From: Knoellia sinensis KCTC 19936
GTDB lineage: Bacteria; Actinomycetota; Actinomycetes; Actinomycetales; Dermatophilaceae
Direction: 5' to 3'
DNA length: 64,000 bases
Assembly: GCF_000768705.1 (NCBI RefSeq)
Contig: NZ_AVPJ01000014.1
Span: 1-64,000, forward strand
In this document: positions 18,699-27,062 of the stretch, piece by piece
How positions within the stretch are numbered: position 1 is the stretch's first letter
Layout of the letters: each line of letters begins with the position of its first letter
The notes under the pieces: model-generated
What the model was told of the DNA's origin: nothing
Databases searched by the model: none
Seen by the model: the letters and a program-made list of their open reading frames with translations, nothing else
Translations under genes and position numbers: made by a program

Positions 18699-18774
18699 CG
18701 ACTTTGTGCCCCAATGGGACACGATCCGGCGGCCGAAGGCCTCCGTCGGCGTGTCCCATTGGGGCACAAAGTCG
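18699..18774. repeat. palindrome family A, copy 2
   Basis: Arms of 24 nt (18699-18722 and 18751-18774; CGACTTTGTGCCCCAATGGG... ) pair with only central A/T swaps. The loop holds GGCGGCCGAAGGCCTCCGTC, itself a small GGCC-GAA-GGCC hairpin. Intergenic, just after the DUF305 stop. Confidence 0.92.
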
Positions 18775-18791
18775 GGGAGGGGAGCAACACA

Positions 18792-18836
18792 AAGGCGGCG
18801 TATGCCGGGGACTTGCGTCCCGGCATACGCCGCCTT
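18792..18836. terminator. bidirectional terminator, DUF305/clpC
   Basis: A perfect 18-bp stem (18792-18809 and 18819-18836) with a 9-nt loop, flanked by AAA and CTT. It lies between two convergent genes and should stop both. Each arm contains the GTATGCC word. Confidence 0.85.
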
Positions 18837-18872
18837 GTCGTTCGGTCGGGTCCCCTCAGGTGACCCTGGTGA

Positions 18873-21422
18873 TCACTCGCCCGAGGTGGCCGCGGCCGTC
18901 CCGGTGGCGGGTGGGGCCGAGGAACCAGCGGTGACGACCGGCACCTCGATGGCCGCGGAGTGCGCGGTGCCCTCGAAGGTGAAGGTGTCCTCCTTGCCCT
19001 CGCCCGTCGCGTCGACCGCGACGATCTCGCCGGACTTCAACTCGCCGAAGAGGATCTTCTCCGACAGCACGTCCTCGATCTCGCGCTGGATCGTGCGACG
19101 CAGCGGTCGCGCACCCAGCACGGGGTCGTAGCCGCGCTTGGCAAGCAGAGCCTTGGCCGCGGGCGTGAGCTCGATGCCCATGTCCTTGTCCTTGAGGCGC
19201 TTGTCCAGCTTGGCGATCTCGAGGTCGACGATCTGGATGATCTCGTCGCGGGTCAGCTGCGGGAAGACGATCGTGTCGTCGACGCGGTTGAGGAACTCGG
19301 GACGGAAGTGCTGCTTGAGCTCGTCCGTGACCTTGTTCTTCATGCGCTCGTAGCTGCTCTGGGTGTCCGGTCCGGCGGTGAAGCCGAGGGCGCCCTTGGA
19401 GATGTCGCGCGTGCCGAGGTTGGTCGTCATGATGATGACGGTGTTCTTGAAGTCGACCATCCGACCCTGGGAGTCGGTGAGGCGGCCGTCCTCGAGCACC
19501 TGCAGCAGGCTGTTGAAGATCTCCGGGTGGGCCTTCTCGACCTCGTCGAAGAGCACGACCGAGAACGGCTTGCGCCGCACCTTCTCGGTGAGCTGGCCAC
19601 CCTCTTCGTAGCCGACGTAGCCGGGAGGCGAACCGAAGAGCCGCGAGACAGTGTGCTTCTCGCTGAACTCCGACATGTCGAGCTGGATGAGGCTGTCCTC
19701 GTCACCGAAGAGGAACTCGGCGAGCGTCTTGGCGAGCTCGGTCTTTCCGACACCCGTGGGGCCGGCGAAGATGAACGAGCCACCGGGGCGACGCGGATCC
19801 TTGAGGCCGGCGCGCGTGCGGCGGATCGCCTGCGAGAGAGCCTTGATGGCGTCGTCCATGCCGACGACGCGCTTGTGCAGCTCGTCCTCCATGTGGAGCA
19901 GTCTGCTCGACTCCTCCTCGGTGAGCTTGAAGACCGGGATGCCGGTGGAGGCAGCCAGGACCTCGGCGATGAGCTCCTCGTCGACCTCGGCGACGACGTC
20001 GAGGTCGCCGCTCTTCCACTCGGTCTCGCGGCGCTGCTTCTCGGCGCGCAGGTTCTTCTCGTCGTCGCGCAGGCGCGCGGCCTTCTCGAAGTCCTGCCCG
20101 TCGATCGCCGACTCCTTCTCGCGCACGACGGCCTGGATCTTCTCGTCGAACTCGCGCAGGTCTGGCGGTGCGGTCATGCGGCGGATGCGCAACCGGGCGC
20201 CGGCCTCGTCGATGAGGTCGATGGCCTTGTCGGGGAGGAAGCGGTCGTTGACGTAGCGGTCGGCCATGTTGGCCGCCGCGACGAGCGCGCCGTCGGTGAT
20301 CGAGACGCGGTGGTGCGCCTCGTAGCGGTCGCGCAGACCCTTGAGGATCTCGATGGCGTGGGCCAGCGTCGGCTCGGCCACCTGGATCGGCTGGAAGCGG
20401 CGCTCGAGGGCGGCGTCCTTCTCGATGTGCTTGCGGTATTCGTCCAGCGTCGTCGCACCGATGACCTGGAGCTCACCGCGGGCCAGCATCGGCTTGAGGA
20501 TCGAGGCTGCGTCGATCGCGCCCTCGGCCGCACCGGCACCGACGAGCGTGTGGATCTCATCGATGAACAGGACGATGTCGCCGCGGGTGCGGATCTCCTT
20601 GAGGACCTTCTTGAGGCGCTCCTCGAAGTCACCGCGGTAGCGGCTTCCGGCGACGAGCGCGCCGAGATCGAGGGTGTAGAGCTGCTTGTCCTTGAGGGTC
20701 TCGGGCACCTCGCCGCGCACGATGTCCTGGGCGAGGCCCTCGACGACGGCGGTCTTGCCGACGCCGGGCTCTCCGATGAGGACCGGGTTGTTCTTGGTGC
20801 GGCGGGACAGCACCTGCATGACCCGCTCGATCTCCTTCTCACGCCCGATGACCGGGTCGAGCTTGCCCTCGCGGGCAGCCACGGTGAGGTTGCGACCGAA
20901 CTGGTCGAGCACGAGCGAACCGGCGGGCGTGCCCTCGGCGGGACCGCCCTGACCGACACCGGCCGTGGCGCCCTCCTTGCCACCCTGGTAGCCCGAGATG
21001 AGCTGGATGACCTGCTGGCGCACACGACCGAGGTCGGCGCCGAGCTTGACGAGGACCTGCGCGGCGACGCCCTCGCCCTCGCGGATCAGACCGAGCAGGA
21101 TGTGCTCGGTGCCGATGTAGTTGTGGCCGAGCTGGAGCGCCTCGCGGAGGCTGAGCTCGAGGACCTTCTTGGCGCGGGGCGTGAAGGGGATGTGTCCGGT
21201 CGGAGCCTGCTGGCCCTGGCCGATGATCTCCTGGACCTGCTCGCGGACGGCATCGAGAGAGATCCCCAGGCTCTCCAGGGCCTTGCTGGCGACACCCTCA
21301 CCCTCGTGGATGAGACCGAGCAGGATGTGCTCGGTGCCGATGTAGTTGTGGTTGAGCAGCCGCGCCTCTTCCTGAGCGAGGACGACCACCCGTCGGGCCC
21401 GGTCGGTGAACCGTTCGAACAT
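18873..21422 (-). CDS. clpC: Clp protease ATPase ClpC
   Basis: An 849-residue AAA+ unfoldase that feeds substrates to ClpP. Two N-terminal Clp repeats come first ([13 protein letters not shown], and [12 protein letters not shown] twice). They are followed by D1 with Walker [10 protein letters not shown], a UVR-containing middle domain ([20 protein letters not shown]) and D2 with GPTGVGKTE. The ClpP-binding loop is KGALGFTAG. Full family length. In mycobacteria clpC is followed by lsr2 and lysS. Here about 15 kb of other genes separates them. Confidence 0.97.
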   Translation of the reverse strand: MFERFTDRARRVVVLAQEEARLLNHNYIGTEHILLGLIHEGEGVASKALESLGISLDAVREQVQEIIGQGQQAPTGHIPFTPRAKKVLELSLREALQLGHNYIGTEHILLGLIREGEGVAAQVLVKLGADLGRVRQQVIQLISGYQGGKEGATAGVGQGGPAEGTPAGSLVLDQFGRNLTVAAREGKLDPVIGREKEIERVMQVLSRRTKNNPVLIGEPGVGKTAVVEGLAQDIVRGEVPETLKDKQLYTLDLGALVAGSRYRGDFEERLKKVLKEIRTRGDIVLFIDEIHTLVGAGAAEGAIDAASILKPMLARGELQVIGATTLDEYRKHIEKDAALERRFQPIQVAEPTLAHAIEILKGLRDRYEAHHRVSITDGALVAAANMADRYVNDRFLPDKAIDLIDEAGARLRIRRMTAPPDLREFDEKIQAVVREKESAIDGQDFEKAARLRDDEKNLRAEKQRRETEWKSGDLDVVAEVDEELIAEVLAASTGIPVFKLTEEESSRLLHMEDELHKRVVGMDDAIKALSQAIRRTRAGLKDPRRPGGSFIFAGPTGVGKTELAKTLAEFLFGDEDSLIQLDMSEFSEKHTVSRLFGSPPGYVGYEEGGQLTEKVRRKPFSVVLFDEVEKAHPEIFNSLLQVLEDGRLTDSQGRMVDFKNTVIIMTTNLGTRDISKGALGFTAGPDTQSSYERMKNKVTDELKQHFRPEFLNRVDDTIVFPQLTRDEIIQIVDLEIAKLDKRLKDKDMGIELTPAAKALLAKRGYDPVLGARPLRRTIQREIEDVLSEKILFGELKSGEIVAVDATGEGKEDTFTFEGTAHSAAIEVPVVTAGSSAPPATGTAAATSGE

Positions 21423-21604
21423 TGCTGGCTCCTGACTGATTGCTGCGTCACCTCGATGCTATCTCCGCTCCCTGTATGCCGTGCTCGTCCTTTCACAGGG
21501 ACGGTCACCGAATCGGGATGGTCGGGGCCACAGCTGAGGTGTGTCATGGCGTCCAACGCAGCGGGCCTACATCGTGTTCCACGGGGTGAGCCGAGGCGAC
21601 TCAT

Positions 21605-21622
21605 GTTCGCTCTCGGCGGATT
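21605..21622 (-). promoter_or_regulatory. possible ClgR-type site upstream of clpC
   Basis: GTTCGCTCTCGGCGGA resembles the actinobacterial ClgR pattern CGC-N5-GCG, with one mismatch to the fuller consensus. It lies about 185 bp upstream of the clpC start, where ClgR often activates clp genes. Only a single site, so tentative. Confidence 0.3.
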
Positions 21623-21626
21623 CCCG

Positions 21627-22010
21627 TCATGACCGGGCGTCGATGACCCAGTCGAGGTCGAGGTCAAGCAGCCGCCGATCAGCCGTGGCGAGCTGACACC
21701 GCTCCACAGCGGCTTGGGCGAGGAGCACCCTGTCGAAAGGGTCGTGGCGGGCCAGAGACGTGAAGCGCTCGACGCCCACCGCATGTTCGGGAGTGAGTGG
21801 CAGGGCGACCAGGCCCTGCTCGACGAAGATCCGATCGAGATCATCGGGCACGTCGATCCGACCGATCATCCGCTTGACCGATGTCTCCACGAGGGAGATG
21901 GGGGAGAAGTAGACCGTCGCGGCCGACTCGAGGGCGCGTCGTGCGCTGGGCCCGATGCGCCCCGGGTCGTGCAGGAGCCAGAGAGCCACATGGGTGTCGA
22001 GCAGGATCAC
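21627..22010 (-). CDS. PIN-domain toxin (VapC-like)
   Basis: A 127-residue PIN-domain ribonuclease. It has MILLDTHVALWLL with the first acidic residue D5, a glutamate in SLVETSVKR, and the DPFDRVLLAQA and TADRRLLDL motifs near the end. The ATGA overlap with the upstream gene fits a toxin-antitoxin operon. The target RNA is unknown. Confidence 0.88.
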   Translation of the reverse strand: MILLDTHVALWLLHDPGRIGPSARRALESAATVYFSPISLVETSVKRMIGRIDVPDDLDRIFVEQGLVALPLTPEHAVGVERFTSLARHDPFDRVLLAQAAVERCQLATADRRLLDLDLDWVIDARS

Positions 22011-22297
22011 GCGTCGACGTCCTGCGCCTCGCCGAGACCTGGTTCGTCATGCGGTGATTCATCGTTCAGGGACTCGTCCCACATCCGGGCGATGTCGGCG
22101 TCCGCCGCGTCGAAGGCCTCGTAGTCGATGGTGACCTCACCGACCAGCCCACCGAAGACGATGTCCGCGCGAGTGACCGCGGTCAGCTCGGCGATGGGCT
22201 TGCCCGCCTTGGCGATGACGATGCGTTCGCCCGCCTGGGCACGCTCGAGTAGCCGAGACAGGTGCGTCTTGGCCTCTTGGATGTTCACCATCGTCAT
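22007..22297 (-). CDS. Phd/YefM-type antitoxin
   Basis: A 96-residue antitoxin with the Phd/YefM start (MVNIQEAKTHLSRLLERAQ), which forms the DNA-binding fold, and an acidic flexible tail that should wrap the PIN toxin. The start could be ATG 22297 or 22291. The tail overlaps the toxin start by four bases. Upstream lie CCAGA direct repeats (22315-22334), a likely site of autoregulation. Confidence 0.88.
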   Translation of the reverse strand: MTMVNIQEAKTHLSRLLERAQAGERIVIAKAGKPIAELTAVTRADIVFGGLVGEVTIDYEAFDAADADIARMWDESLNDESPHDEPGLGEAQDVDA

Positions 22298-22314
22298 GCA
22301 CCCAGACTACTGAA

Positions 22315-22345
22315 CCAGACCAGACCAGACCAGACCGAAGTCTGG
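22315..22345 (-). promoter_or_regulatory. CCAGA tandem repeats and UUCG hairpin
   Basis: Four perfect CCAGA units (22315-22334) lie upstream of the antitoxin, with a fifth copy at 22302. The last unit pairs with TCTGG (22341-22345). On the minus strand this makes CCAGAC-TTCG-GTCTGG, a stable UUCG tetraloop that could end transcripts of the gene at 22363. The repeats could also be the antitoxin operator. Confidence 0.5.
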
Positions 22346-22362
22346 CCGCGCAGAGCCTCGGG

Positions 22363-23205
22363 TCAGCCGGAGCGGCCGGTCTTGAGGATGCGGAGCGTCT
22401 CGTTGCCCGCCTTGTCGGCGATCACCATGACCCGATCGCCCTCGGCCAACGTCGACACCCCGTCCCTCAGGCGCTCGCGAGTGTCGTCGCCGATCGTGTA
22501 CTTCACGGAGACGCCGTCATCACTCCTGACCGTGACCGTTTCCTCCGTGACAGCAGTGACCTCACCGTTCTGGAACACGAGCGTTCGCGTGTTCGTGCCG
22601 TCGCCCGGCACGATGACCTCACCGCGAAGGGCCCCGTCCGTGCCCGGGGCTCCCAGACCTGGCAGGCCCAAGTCGGGCAGCTCGTCGGCATCTCCGCGGT
22701 TCGGACCACCGCGTCGCTCCTGGCCCGGCGGCATCCGGTCCGGCCCGCGCTCCCCGGGATCCATCCGCTCGGGCATCGGTCCCCGCTGGGAGTCCCGGGC
22801 CCACCATCCCCCGTCGCGGTCGTCACCGAAGGCGCGGACGAACCCGCCGACCACCAGGCCGGCCATGAGCAGGCCGATGAGCCCCAGGCTCACGCCCGCC
22901 ACGATGACGGCAACCTTGCCGCCCGTCGTGGACACGGCGTCCCCCCACATCGACCGTCGCGCCACCGGGGCCACCGGGGCCACCGGGGCCGCCGGCGCGG
23001 CCGGCGCGGCCGGCGCGGACGAAGGGGTTGCCCCTTGCTGCGTCGGCTGGCCAGGTGGAGGTGCCGGTGCGGCCTCTGACTGCGCCGGACCGGTCGACGC
23101 CTCCTCGGGCTCCGCAGGAGGAGCTGGTTCCGGGGGAGGCGCGGACGGGTCGGACTGAGGCGACGAGGATTCTGGACGGTCCGGCTGCTCTGGGGTCTGG
23201 CTCAT
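22363..23205 (-). CDS. Pro-rich membrane-anchored protein, DUF5666-like
   Basis: A 280-residue protein. About 100 Pro/Ala/Glu-rich cytoplasmic residues precede one membrane helix (VAVIVAGVSLGLIGLLMAGLV). An extracytoplasmic Arg/Gly/Pro-rich linker follows, then a small beta domain (NGEVTAVTEETVTVRSDD, YTIGDDTRERL, LAEGDRVMVIADK) like DUF5666 or OB-type domains. ATG 23205 follows AAGGGA. The linker holds 9-bp DNA repeats. Function unknown. Confidence 0.7.
   Translation of the reverse strand: MSQTPEQPDRPESSSPQSDPSAPPPEPAPPAEPEEASTGPAQSEAAPAPPPGQPTQQGATPSSAPAAPAAPAAPVAPVAPVARRSMWGDAVSTTGGKVAVIVAGVSLGLIGLLMAGLVVGGFVRAFGDDRDGGWWARDSQRGPMPERMDPGERGPDRMPPGQERRGGPNRGDADELPDLGLPGLGAPGTDGALRGEVIVPGDGTNTRTLVFQNGEVTAVTEETVTVRSDDGVSVKYTIGDDTRERLRDGVSTLAEGDRVMVIADKAGNETLRILKTGRSG
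22961..23016 (-). repeat. 9-bp tandem repeats (AlaProVal/AlaProAla)
   Basis: Three GCCACCGGG units run into three GCCGGCGCG units. On the coding strand they give APAAPAAPA then PVAPVAPVA in the Pro-rich tail of the membrane protein. A slippage-prone low-complexity stretch. Confidence 0.7.
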
Positions 23206-23298
23206 GGGAGGTCCCTTCCGCTCACCACGAGCATGTCCCCCCAACCTGTGACACAGCCGCGAATCGGCTCGGAAGCCGCTGCGTCCCCCGAAGCCTTG

Positions 23299-23340
23299 CG
23301 TCCGCGGGTGTGGCCGCAATGGCGACCACACCCGCGGACG
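23299..23340. repeat. palindrome family F, copy 1
   Basis: Perfect 15-bp arms (CGTCCGCGGGTGTGG and complement) around the 12-nt loop CCGCAATGGCGA. It stands about 20 bases from a second hairpin with the same loop core, between the slipin gene and the Pro-rich membrane protein. Confidence 0.85.
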
Positions 23341-23363
23341 GGGGCGGACGGCATACGGGGAAG

Positions 23364-23403
23364 GTCCGCAGGATGGGTCGCAATGGCAACCCATCCTGCG
23401 GAC
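23364..23403. repeat. palindrome family F, copy 2
   Basis: Perfect 15-bp arms (GTCCGCAGGATGGGT and complement) around CGCAATGGCA. The loop core CGCAATGGC and outer GTCCGC match copy 1, while the rest of the stem differs with paired changes. It is close to the slipin stop (23414) and may end that transcript. Confidence 0.85.
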
Positions 23404-23413
23404 GCAGCCGACC

Positions 23414-24094
23414 TCAGTCCGCGTCGCCGCCGACGCCGCCAGACTCGCCGACCCTGACGACGAGCTGCGCGCCGTACGGCATCGCCTGGACCAGACGCAT
23501 CCGGGCCAGCGCCGGATGGTCGTCGAGCAGCTTCGCGCCGTTGGCGAGCGAACGCAGCGCCGCCGTCTCGGCACGAGCCATCTCGAGCTGGGCGGCACCC
23601 CGCTGCCGTGCCGTCGCGAGCTCGAGCGTCGCCGCTCGCACCTCACTCGGGAGGATGACGTCCTTGACGACGACCTCGGTGGCCGCGACCCCGACCGGTC
23701 GGGCCACCGAGGCGACCGCCGCTGTGAGGGCGGCGGCGTCGAGGCCGGCACCACGCTGCGAGACCGTCTCGAGCGTCAGCCCGGCGACGGCGTCGCGCAG
23801 CGCGACCTGCGTCGCGAGGTAGACCAGACCGAGCGGATCGGTCGCGCGCTCCAGCCACGCGATCGGGTCCGCGACGGTCCACCGCACCGCTGCCGAGACG
23901 CGCACCTGCACGCCGTCGACGGTGAGGATCTCCTGCGGGGAGACGGCGAGCAGCTGCTCGCGCAGGTCCACCTGACGGTAGGTCGCCCGCCACACCCGAG
24001 CGTGTCGGCCCGGCTCGAGCACCCGCTGGGGGGTGCCGTCGACGTACTCGACTGCGGCGGTGTGGGCCGGGACGGTGATGTGGAACAGGATCAT
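23414..24094 (-). CDS. SPFH-domain (slipin/stomatin-like) protein
   Basis: A 226-residue SPFH protein with the slipin pattern: VDGTPQRVLEPGRHARVW, then VDLREQLLAVSPQEILTVDG, VRVSAAVRWTVADP and the coiled C-terminal helix rich in Ala/Glu. It lacks an obvious N-terminal membrane helix, so it may be peripheral. Slipins are usually next to NfeD-type partners, but none is seen. ATG 24094 follows GAAGGAGG at good spacing. Confidence 0.85.
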   Translation of the reverse strand: MILFHITVPAHTAAVEYVDGTPQRVLEPGRHARVWRATYRQVDLREQLLAVSPQEILTVDGVQVRVSAAVRWTVADPIAWLERATDPLGLVYLATQVALRDAVAGLTLETVSQRGAGLDAAALTAAVASVARPVGVAATEVVVKDVILPSEVRAATLELATARQRGAAQLEMARAETAALRSLANGAKLLDDHPALARMRLVQAMPYGAQLVVRVGESGGVGGDAD

Positions 24095-24467
24095 GGGCAA
24101 CCTCCTTCAGGGTGCGCCGGGATGGTGTGGGCGGCGGACGCGACGGGTCAACGGCTGGCAATGGCGCCGGTCGGCGGATCGCCGCGCGGGGCGCCGGGCG
24201 TCTCCCTGACCACCCGGGCCGCAGAGCGCGACGATCCGTGACCCGACCGGCACCACGTGTGAACCGGGAGTCGAACCCGAGCCTTTGCGGGGCATGCCAG
24301 TTGTGGATCCCATCGACGAGAGGCGATGCGCAGGACCGGGGTGCGGCACGCCGCTCCGACTGCTTCCTCTCGTCTGTCCGTGGTCCAGTGTGGAGATTCC
24401 CGTATGCCGTCCGCCACCGAATTTCCCTGCCCCCACCTCCCGCTCGCCTCAGGGGAGGGCCAACGGG
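24095..24467. other. 373-bp non-coding gap
   Basis: No gene is supported here. It holds the ribosome site of the slipin gene, a stretch at 24259-24285 that looks like the T-arm and 3' end of a tRNA on the minus strand (GGGTTCGACTCCC) without any matching acceptor or anticodon arm, and one copy of GTATGCCGTCCGC at 24402-24414. Confidence 0.6.
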
Positions 24468-25160
24468 TCAGGCGCGCGGGGTGGCGTTCTCCTGGTCGCG
24501 CACGATGGAGAGGACGAGCTTGGCCCAGAGTGCGAAGGCAATGGCCCACGCCACGGCGTGCACCACGTTGAACACGGGGAGCAGCCCCACACCCGAGCCG
24601 TCGCCGCTCATCGCCACCCGGTCGGATGCCTGACTCGCGACGAGGCCGACGAGCCAGGCCGTCCACCAGATGCCGACCTGTCGGTTGTCCTTCATGGCGG
24701 GCGAACTGCCCTTGCTCAGGTCGCCGAGGATCTGGCGCGGGAACCACAACGAGACGAACGGGACGATCCAGCCGAGCGTGTCCCAGACCTGGCTTCGGCG
24801 GAAGTGGAAGCCGGGCCGGATGTTCTGGGTGTTGGCGCGTGCCTTGCCGAGCCAGACGGCCGTCAACACCCAGGCGATCAGCATGGCGATCGTCCACGGG
24901 AGAGCCAGGAGGTCGTACGCCGTGAGGGTGTCCGCGGACGTCCCCGTCGCGTCGATGGCCTCTTGGTAGTCGTTGGCAGCCGCAAACGATGTGGCGGCCA
25001 GGGCGATGGTGAGGAGCAGGGCCAGGCCACCCATCGCCAAGGTCGCCATGGCGAGTCCCCGGGTTGACCGGACCTTCGGCGGCCCCCATGCCGCCGGTGG
25101 TGATGACAACAGGGCGCCCTGTGGGCTGGAAGGCGGCGCGGGTGGGTAGAACTCGGTCAT
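24468..25160 (-). CDS. DUF4328 membrane protein
   Basis: A 230-residue protein with a Pro-rich N-terminus and about five membrane helices. It shows the DUF4328 pattern: WLGKARANTQNIRP and the LGWIVPFVSLWFPRQIL motif. ATG 25160 follows a GGGGGAC ribosome site. The family is common in actinobacteria and its function is unknown. Confidence 0.8.
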   Translation of the reverse strand: MTEFYPPAPPSSPQGALLSSPPAAWGPPKVRSTRGLAMATLAMGGLALLLTIALAATSFAAANDYQEAIDATGTSADTLTAYDLLALPWTIAMLIAWVLTAVWLGKARANTQNIRPGFHFRRSQVWDTLGWIVPFVSLWFPRQILGDLSKGSSPAMKDNRQVGIWWTAWLVGLVASQASDRVAMSGDGSGVGLLPVFNVVHAVAWAIAFALWAKLVLSIVRDQENATPRA

Positions 25161-25237
25161 GGTGTCCCCCTGATCGGTATGAAGAGTCGGCACACCTTAG
25201 GCGGATCGCGCGGCTGAATGGGGCGGTGCCTCCCCAA

Positions 25238-25279
25238 CGTCTGTGGAATCGGCGGTTCTAGCAACCGAATCCGCAGACG
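25238..25279. repeat. imperfect palindrome H after nei
   Basis: CGTCTGTGGAATCGG and its near-complement pair around GGTTCTAGCAACC. It lies between flanking copies of GGGGCGGTGC (25220 and 25284 regions), 30 bases beyond the nei stop. Possible terminator or mobile palindrome. Confidence 0.5.
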
Positions 25280-25309
25280 CAACGGGGCGGTGCTTGCGGG
25301 GGAGGGGAG

Positions 25310-26146
25310 TTAGCCGCGGCGTTGGCAGTTGCCGCACCAGAAGAGGTTGCGACCGGCGACGACCTGGGTCCTGATCCGCGAGCCGCAGACGTGGCAGGGC
25401 TCGCCGGCCCGACGGTAGACGTAGGACTCCCGCTCAGTGAGACGCACGTCCTCGCCCTCGTCCAGCAGTCGCGCCACATCCTCGACCTGATCGTGGACCG
25501 TGACGATCTTGGAGGTCGCAACGCCGAGCGGAAGCAGGGTCACGAACTCGTCCCACATGGCCCGCCAGTACTTGCGTTGGAGCTTGTTGCCGGGCCGAAA
25601 AGGGTTGACCCGCAACCGAAACAGCACCTCGGAGCGATAGACATTGCCGACGCCCGCGAGGACCGCCTGGTCCATGAGGAGCTCGGCGATGGGCTTGCCC
25701 GATCGTTGGATGCGTTTCCACGCGAGGTCCGGGTCGGAGCGAACATCACTGGGCCGCAACGGATCTGGCCCCAGTCGCGACAGGATCTCGTCGACCTTCT
25801 CCGGCGTCACGACATCGCACACCATGGGCCCCCGCAGGTCGGCGACGTGGGAATCGGTCGCGAAGCGGCACCGGACCTGACCGACGACAGGTGCGTCACC
25901 GGCATACGCGAGATTGTCGATTCGGAAGGTGCCGATGAGACCGAGGTGCACCCACAACCAGCGGTCCCCGCTGAACTCGACGAAGAGGTGCTTGCCCCAC
26001 GACGTCGCACCGAGGACCTCATGCCCGCAGATCAGCGCAGCCCCTCCCGCGAACTTCCCCTGCGGGCTCGTCACGGCCGGCGAGGTGCCACGGAAGGCGT
26101 CGTCGAGATCGCGGGCAAGCGCATAGAGAGTGTGGCCTTCGGGCAT
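25310..26146 (-). CDS. nei: endonuclease VIII-type DNA glycosylase
   Basis: A 278-residue Fpg/Nei family glycosylase-lyase that removes oxidised bases. It begins MPEGHTLYALA, where Pro2 is the Schiff-base nucleophile and Glu3 is catalytic, so ATG 26146 is fixed by chemistry. It has SWGKHLFVEF, the H2TH motif (VLAGVGNVYRSEVLF) and a C-terminal zinc finger (CHVCG...WCGNC). The sequence closely follows mycobacterial Nei1. Divergent from the PadR gene with 34 bp between starts. Confidence 0.94.
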   Translation of the reverse strand: MPEGHTLYALARDLDDAFRGTSPAVTSPQGKFAGGAALICGHEVLGATSWGKHLFVEFSGDRWLWVHLGLIGTFRIDNLAYAGDAPVVGQVRCRFATDSHVADLRGPMVCDVVTPEKVDEILSRLGPDPLRPSDVRSDPDLAWKRIQRSGKPIAELLMDQAVLAGVGNVYRSEVLFRLRVNPFRPGNKLQRKYWRAMWDEFVTLLPLGVATSKIVTVHDQVEDVARLLDEGEDVRLTERESYVYRRAGEPCHVCGSRIRTQVVAGRNLFWCGNCQRRG

Positions 26147-26180
26147 GGGCCCATCATCGGCCACACCTAGACTTCATCTC

Positions 26181-26825
26181 ATGGCAGCCACCGAGACCCG
26201 TCTGCTGCTGCTCGGCACCGTGATGCTCTTCGAGCCGGTGAACGGCTATCAGTTGCGCCGCGAGTTGCTCTCGTGGGAGGTCGACGAGTGGGCGCACGTG
26301 AACCCGGGATCGATCTACTCAGGACTCACGACGCTGGCCAAGCAGGGATTGCTCGACCGGCACGACCTTGTCGACGGCACTCGTGAGGTGGCGGTCTACA
26401 CGAGTACGAAGGCGGGGCGTGAGGAGTTCTCGCGCATGTGGGTGTCGGCGATCGAGCAGGTGGATCCGTTGTCCCCGTTGCCTTTTCACACCGCGATCGC
26501 GCTGATGCCCCTCAATGACCGAGAGGTGGTGCGCGCGACCTTGCAGACGAGACTGGCACGCATCGATGCCACCGCGCGCGAGCAGATGTCGCGGAAGGGC
26601 GACATGTCGGCGTTCCCTCCGCACGTGCGTTCCTTGGCAGACCTCTGGATGGGTCTCATCCAGACCGACCGCGAGTGGGTCGTCAACCTGATCGGTCGCC
26701 TCGACCGTGGGGAACTCGCGCTGCAGGGCGACGAGTCGTCGTGGGCGCCACCGTCGGGCGACCCGGGGTGGCAGATGGCGAGTGATCGGGAGCGCTACCT
26801 CCGGTTGATCTCCGGGCGGAACTGA
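26181..26825 (+). CDS. PadR family regulator
   Basis: A 214-residue PadR-type repressor. The winged HTH is seen in GYQLRRELLSW, then VNPGSIYSGLTTLAKQGLL and a VYTSTKAGREEF wing. A C-terminal helical domain for dimer formation follows. PadR proteins commonly repress an adjacent exporter. Here a DrrAB-like ABC pair lies downstream, with two palindromes in its promoter, which makes a self-contained sensing unit likely. Confidence 0.92.
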   Translation: MAATETRLLLLGTVMLFEPVNGYQLRRELLSWEVDEWAHVNPGSIYSGLTTLAKQGLLDRHDLVDGTREVAVYTSTKAGREEFSRMWVSAIEQVDPLSPLPFHTAIALMPLNDREVVRATLQTRLARIDATAREQMSRKGDMSAFPPHVRSLADLWMGLIQTDREWVVNLIGRLDRGELALQGDESSWAPPSGDPGWQMASDRERYLRLISGRN

Positions 26826-26993
26826 ACCGGGCGGAACTGTGGAGGGCGACGGGGCGTTCATCTCTCGACGGACGTGCCGGGGCTGCCCGAGCCGCCGTCC
26901 ATCCGCAGGGGAAATCCGAGCGACATTGTCAGTGGCTCCGCCTAGCCTCGATCGAGGTTGATTCATCGTGCTCGCAGGTCGAACGCCTGGGGT

Positions 26994-27043
26994 TTGACAC
27001 CGGTTGTTCAATATTGAACACTGGCGTCTATTCAAGTTTGAAC
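26994..27043 (+). promoter_or_regulatory. ABC operon promoter with two palindromic operators
   Basis: TTGACA (26994-26999) is followed after 17 bp by AACACT (27017-27022), a plausible promoter. The perfect palindrome GTTCAATATTGAAC (27006-27019) lies in the spacer, and a second near-palindrome TTCAAGTTTGAA (27031-27042) follows, centres 24 bp apart. Binding here would block RNA polymerase. The adjacent PadR protein is the likely ligand-responsive repressor. Confidence 0.65.
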
Positions 27044-27062
27044 ACCAATGAGGGAGATCGTC

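Noticed and set aside
18960-21632. 890-codon open frame antisense to clpC
   Set aside because: It mirrors the codon structure of clpC and has no recognisable domain.
22961-23016. CRISPR-like repeats
   Set aside because: The 9-bp units are contiguous and encode Ala/Pro repeats in a gene.
24245-24330. tRNA gene on the minus strand
   Set aside because: A good T-arm (GGGTTCGACTCCC) and a plausible 3' acceptor strand are present, but there is no matching 5' acceptor, D-arm or anticodon stem. At most it is a tRNA fragment.
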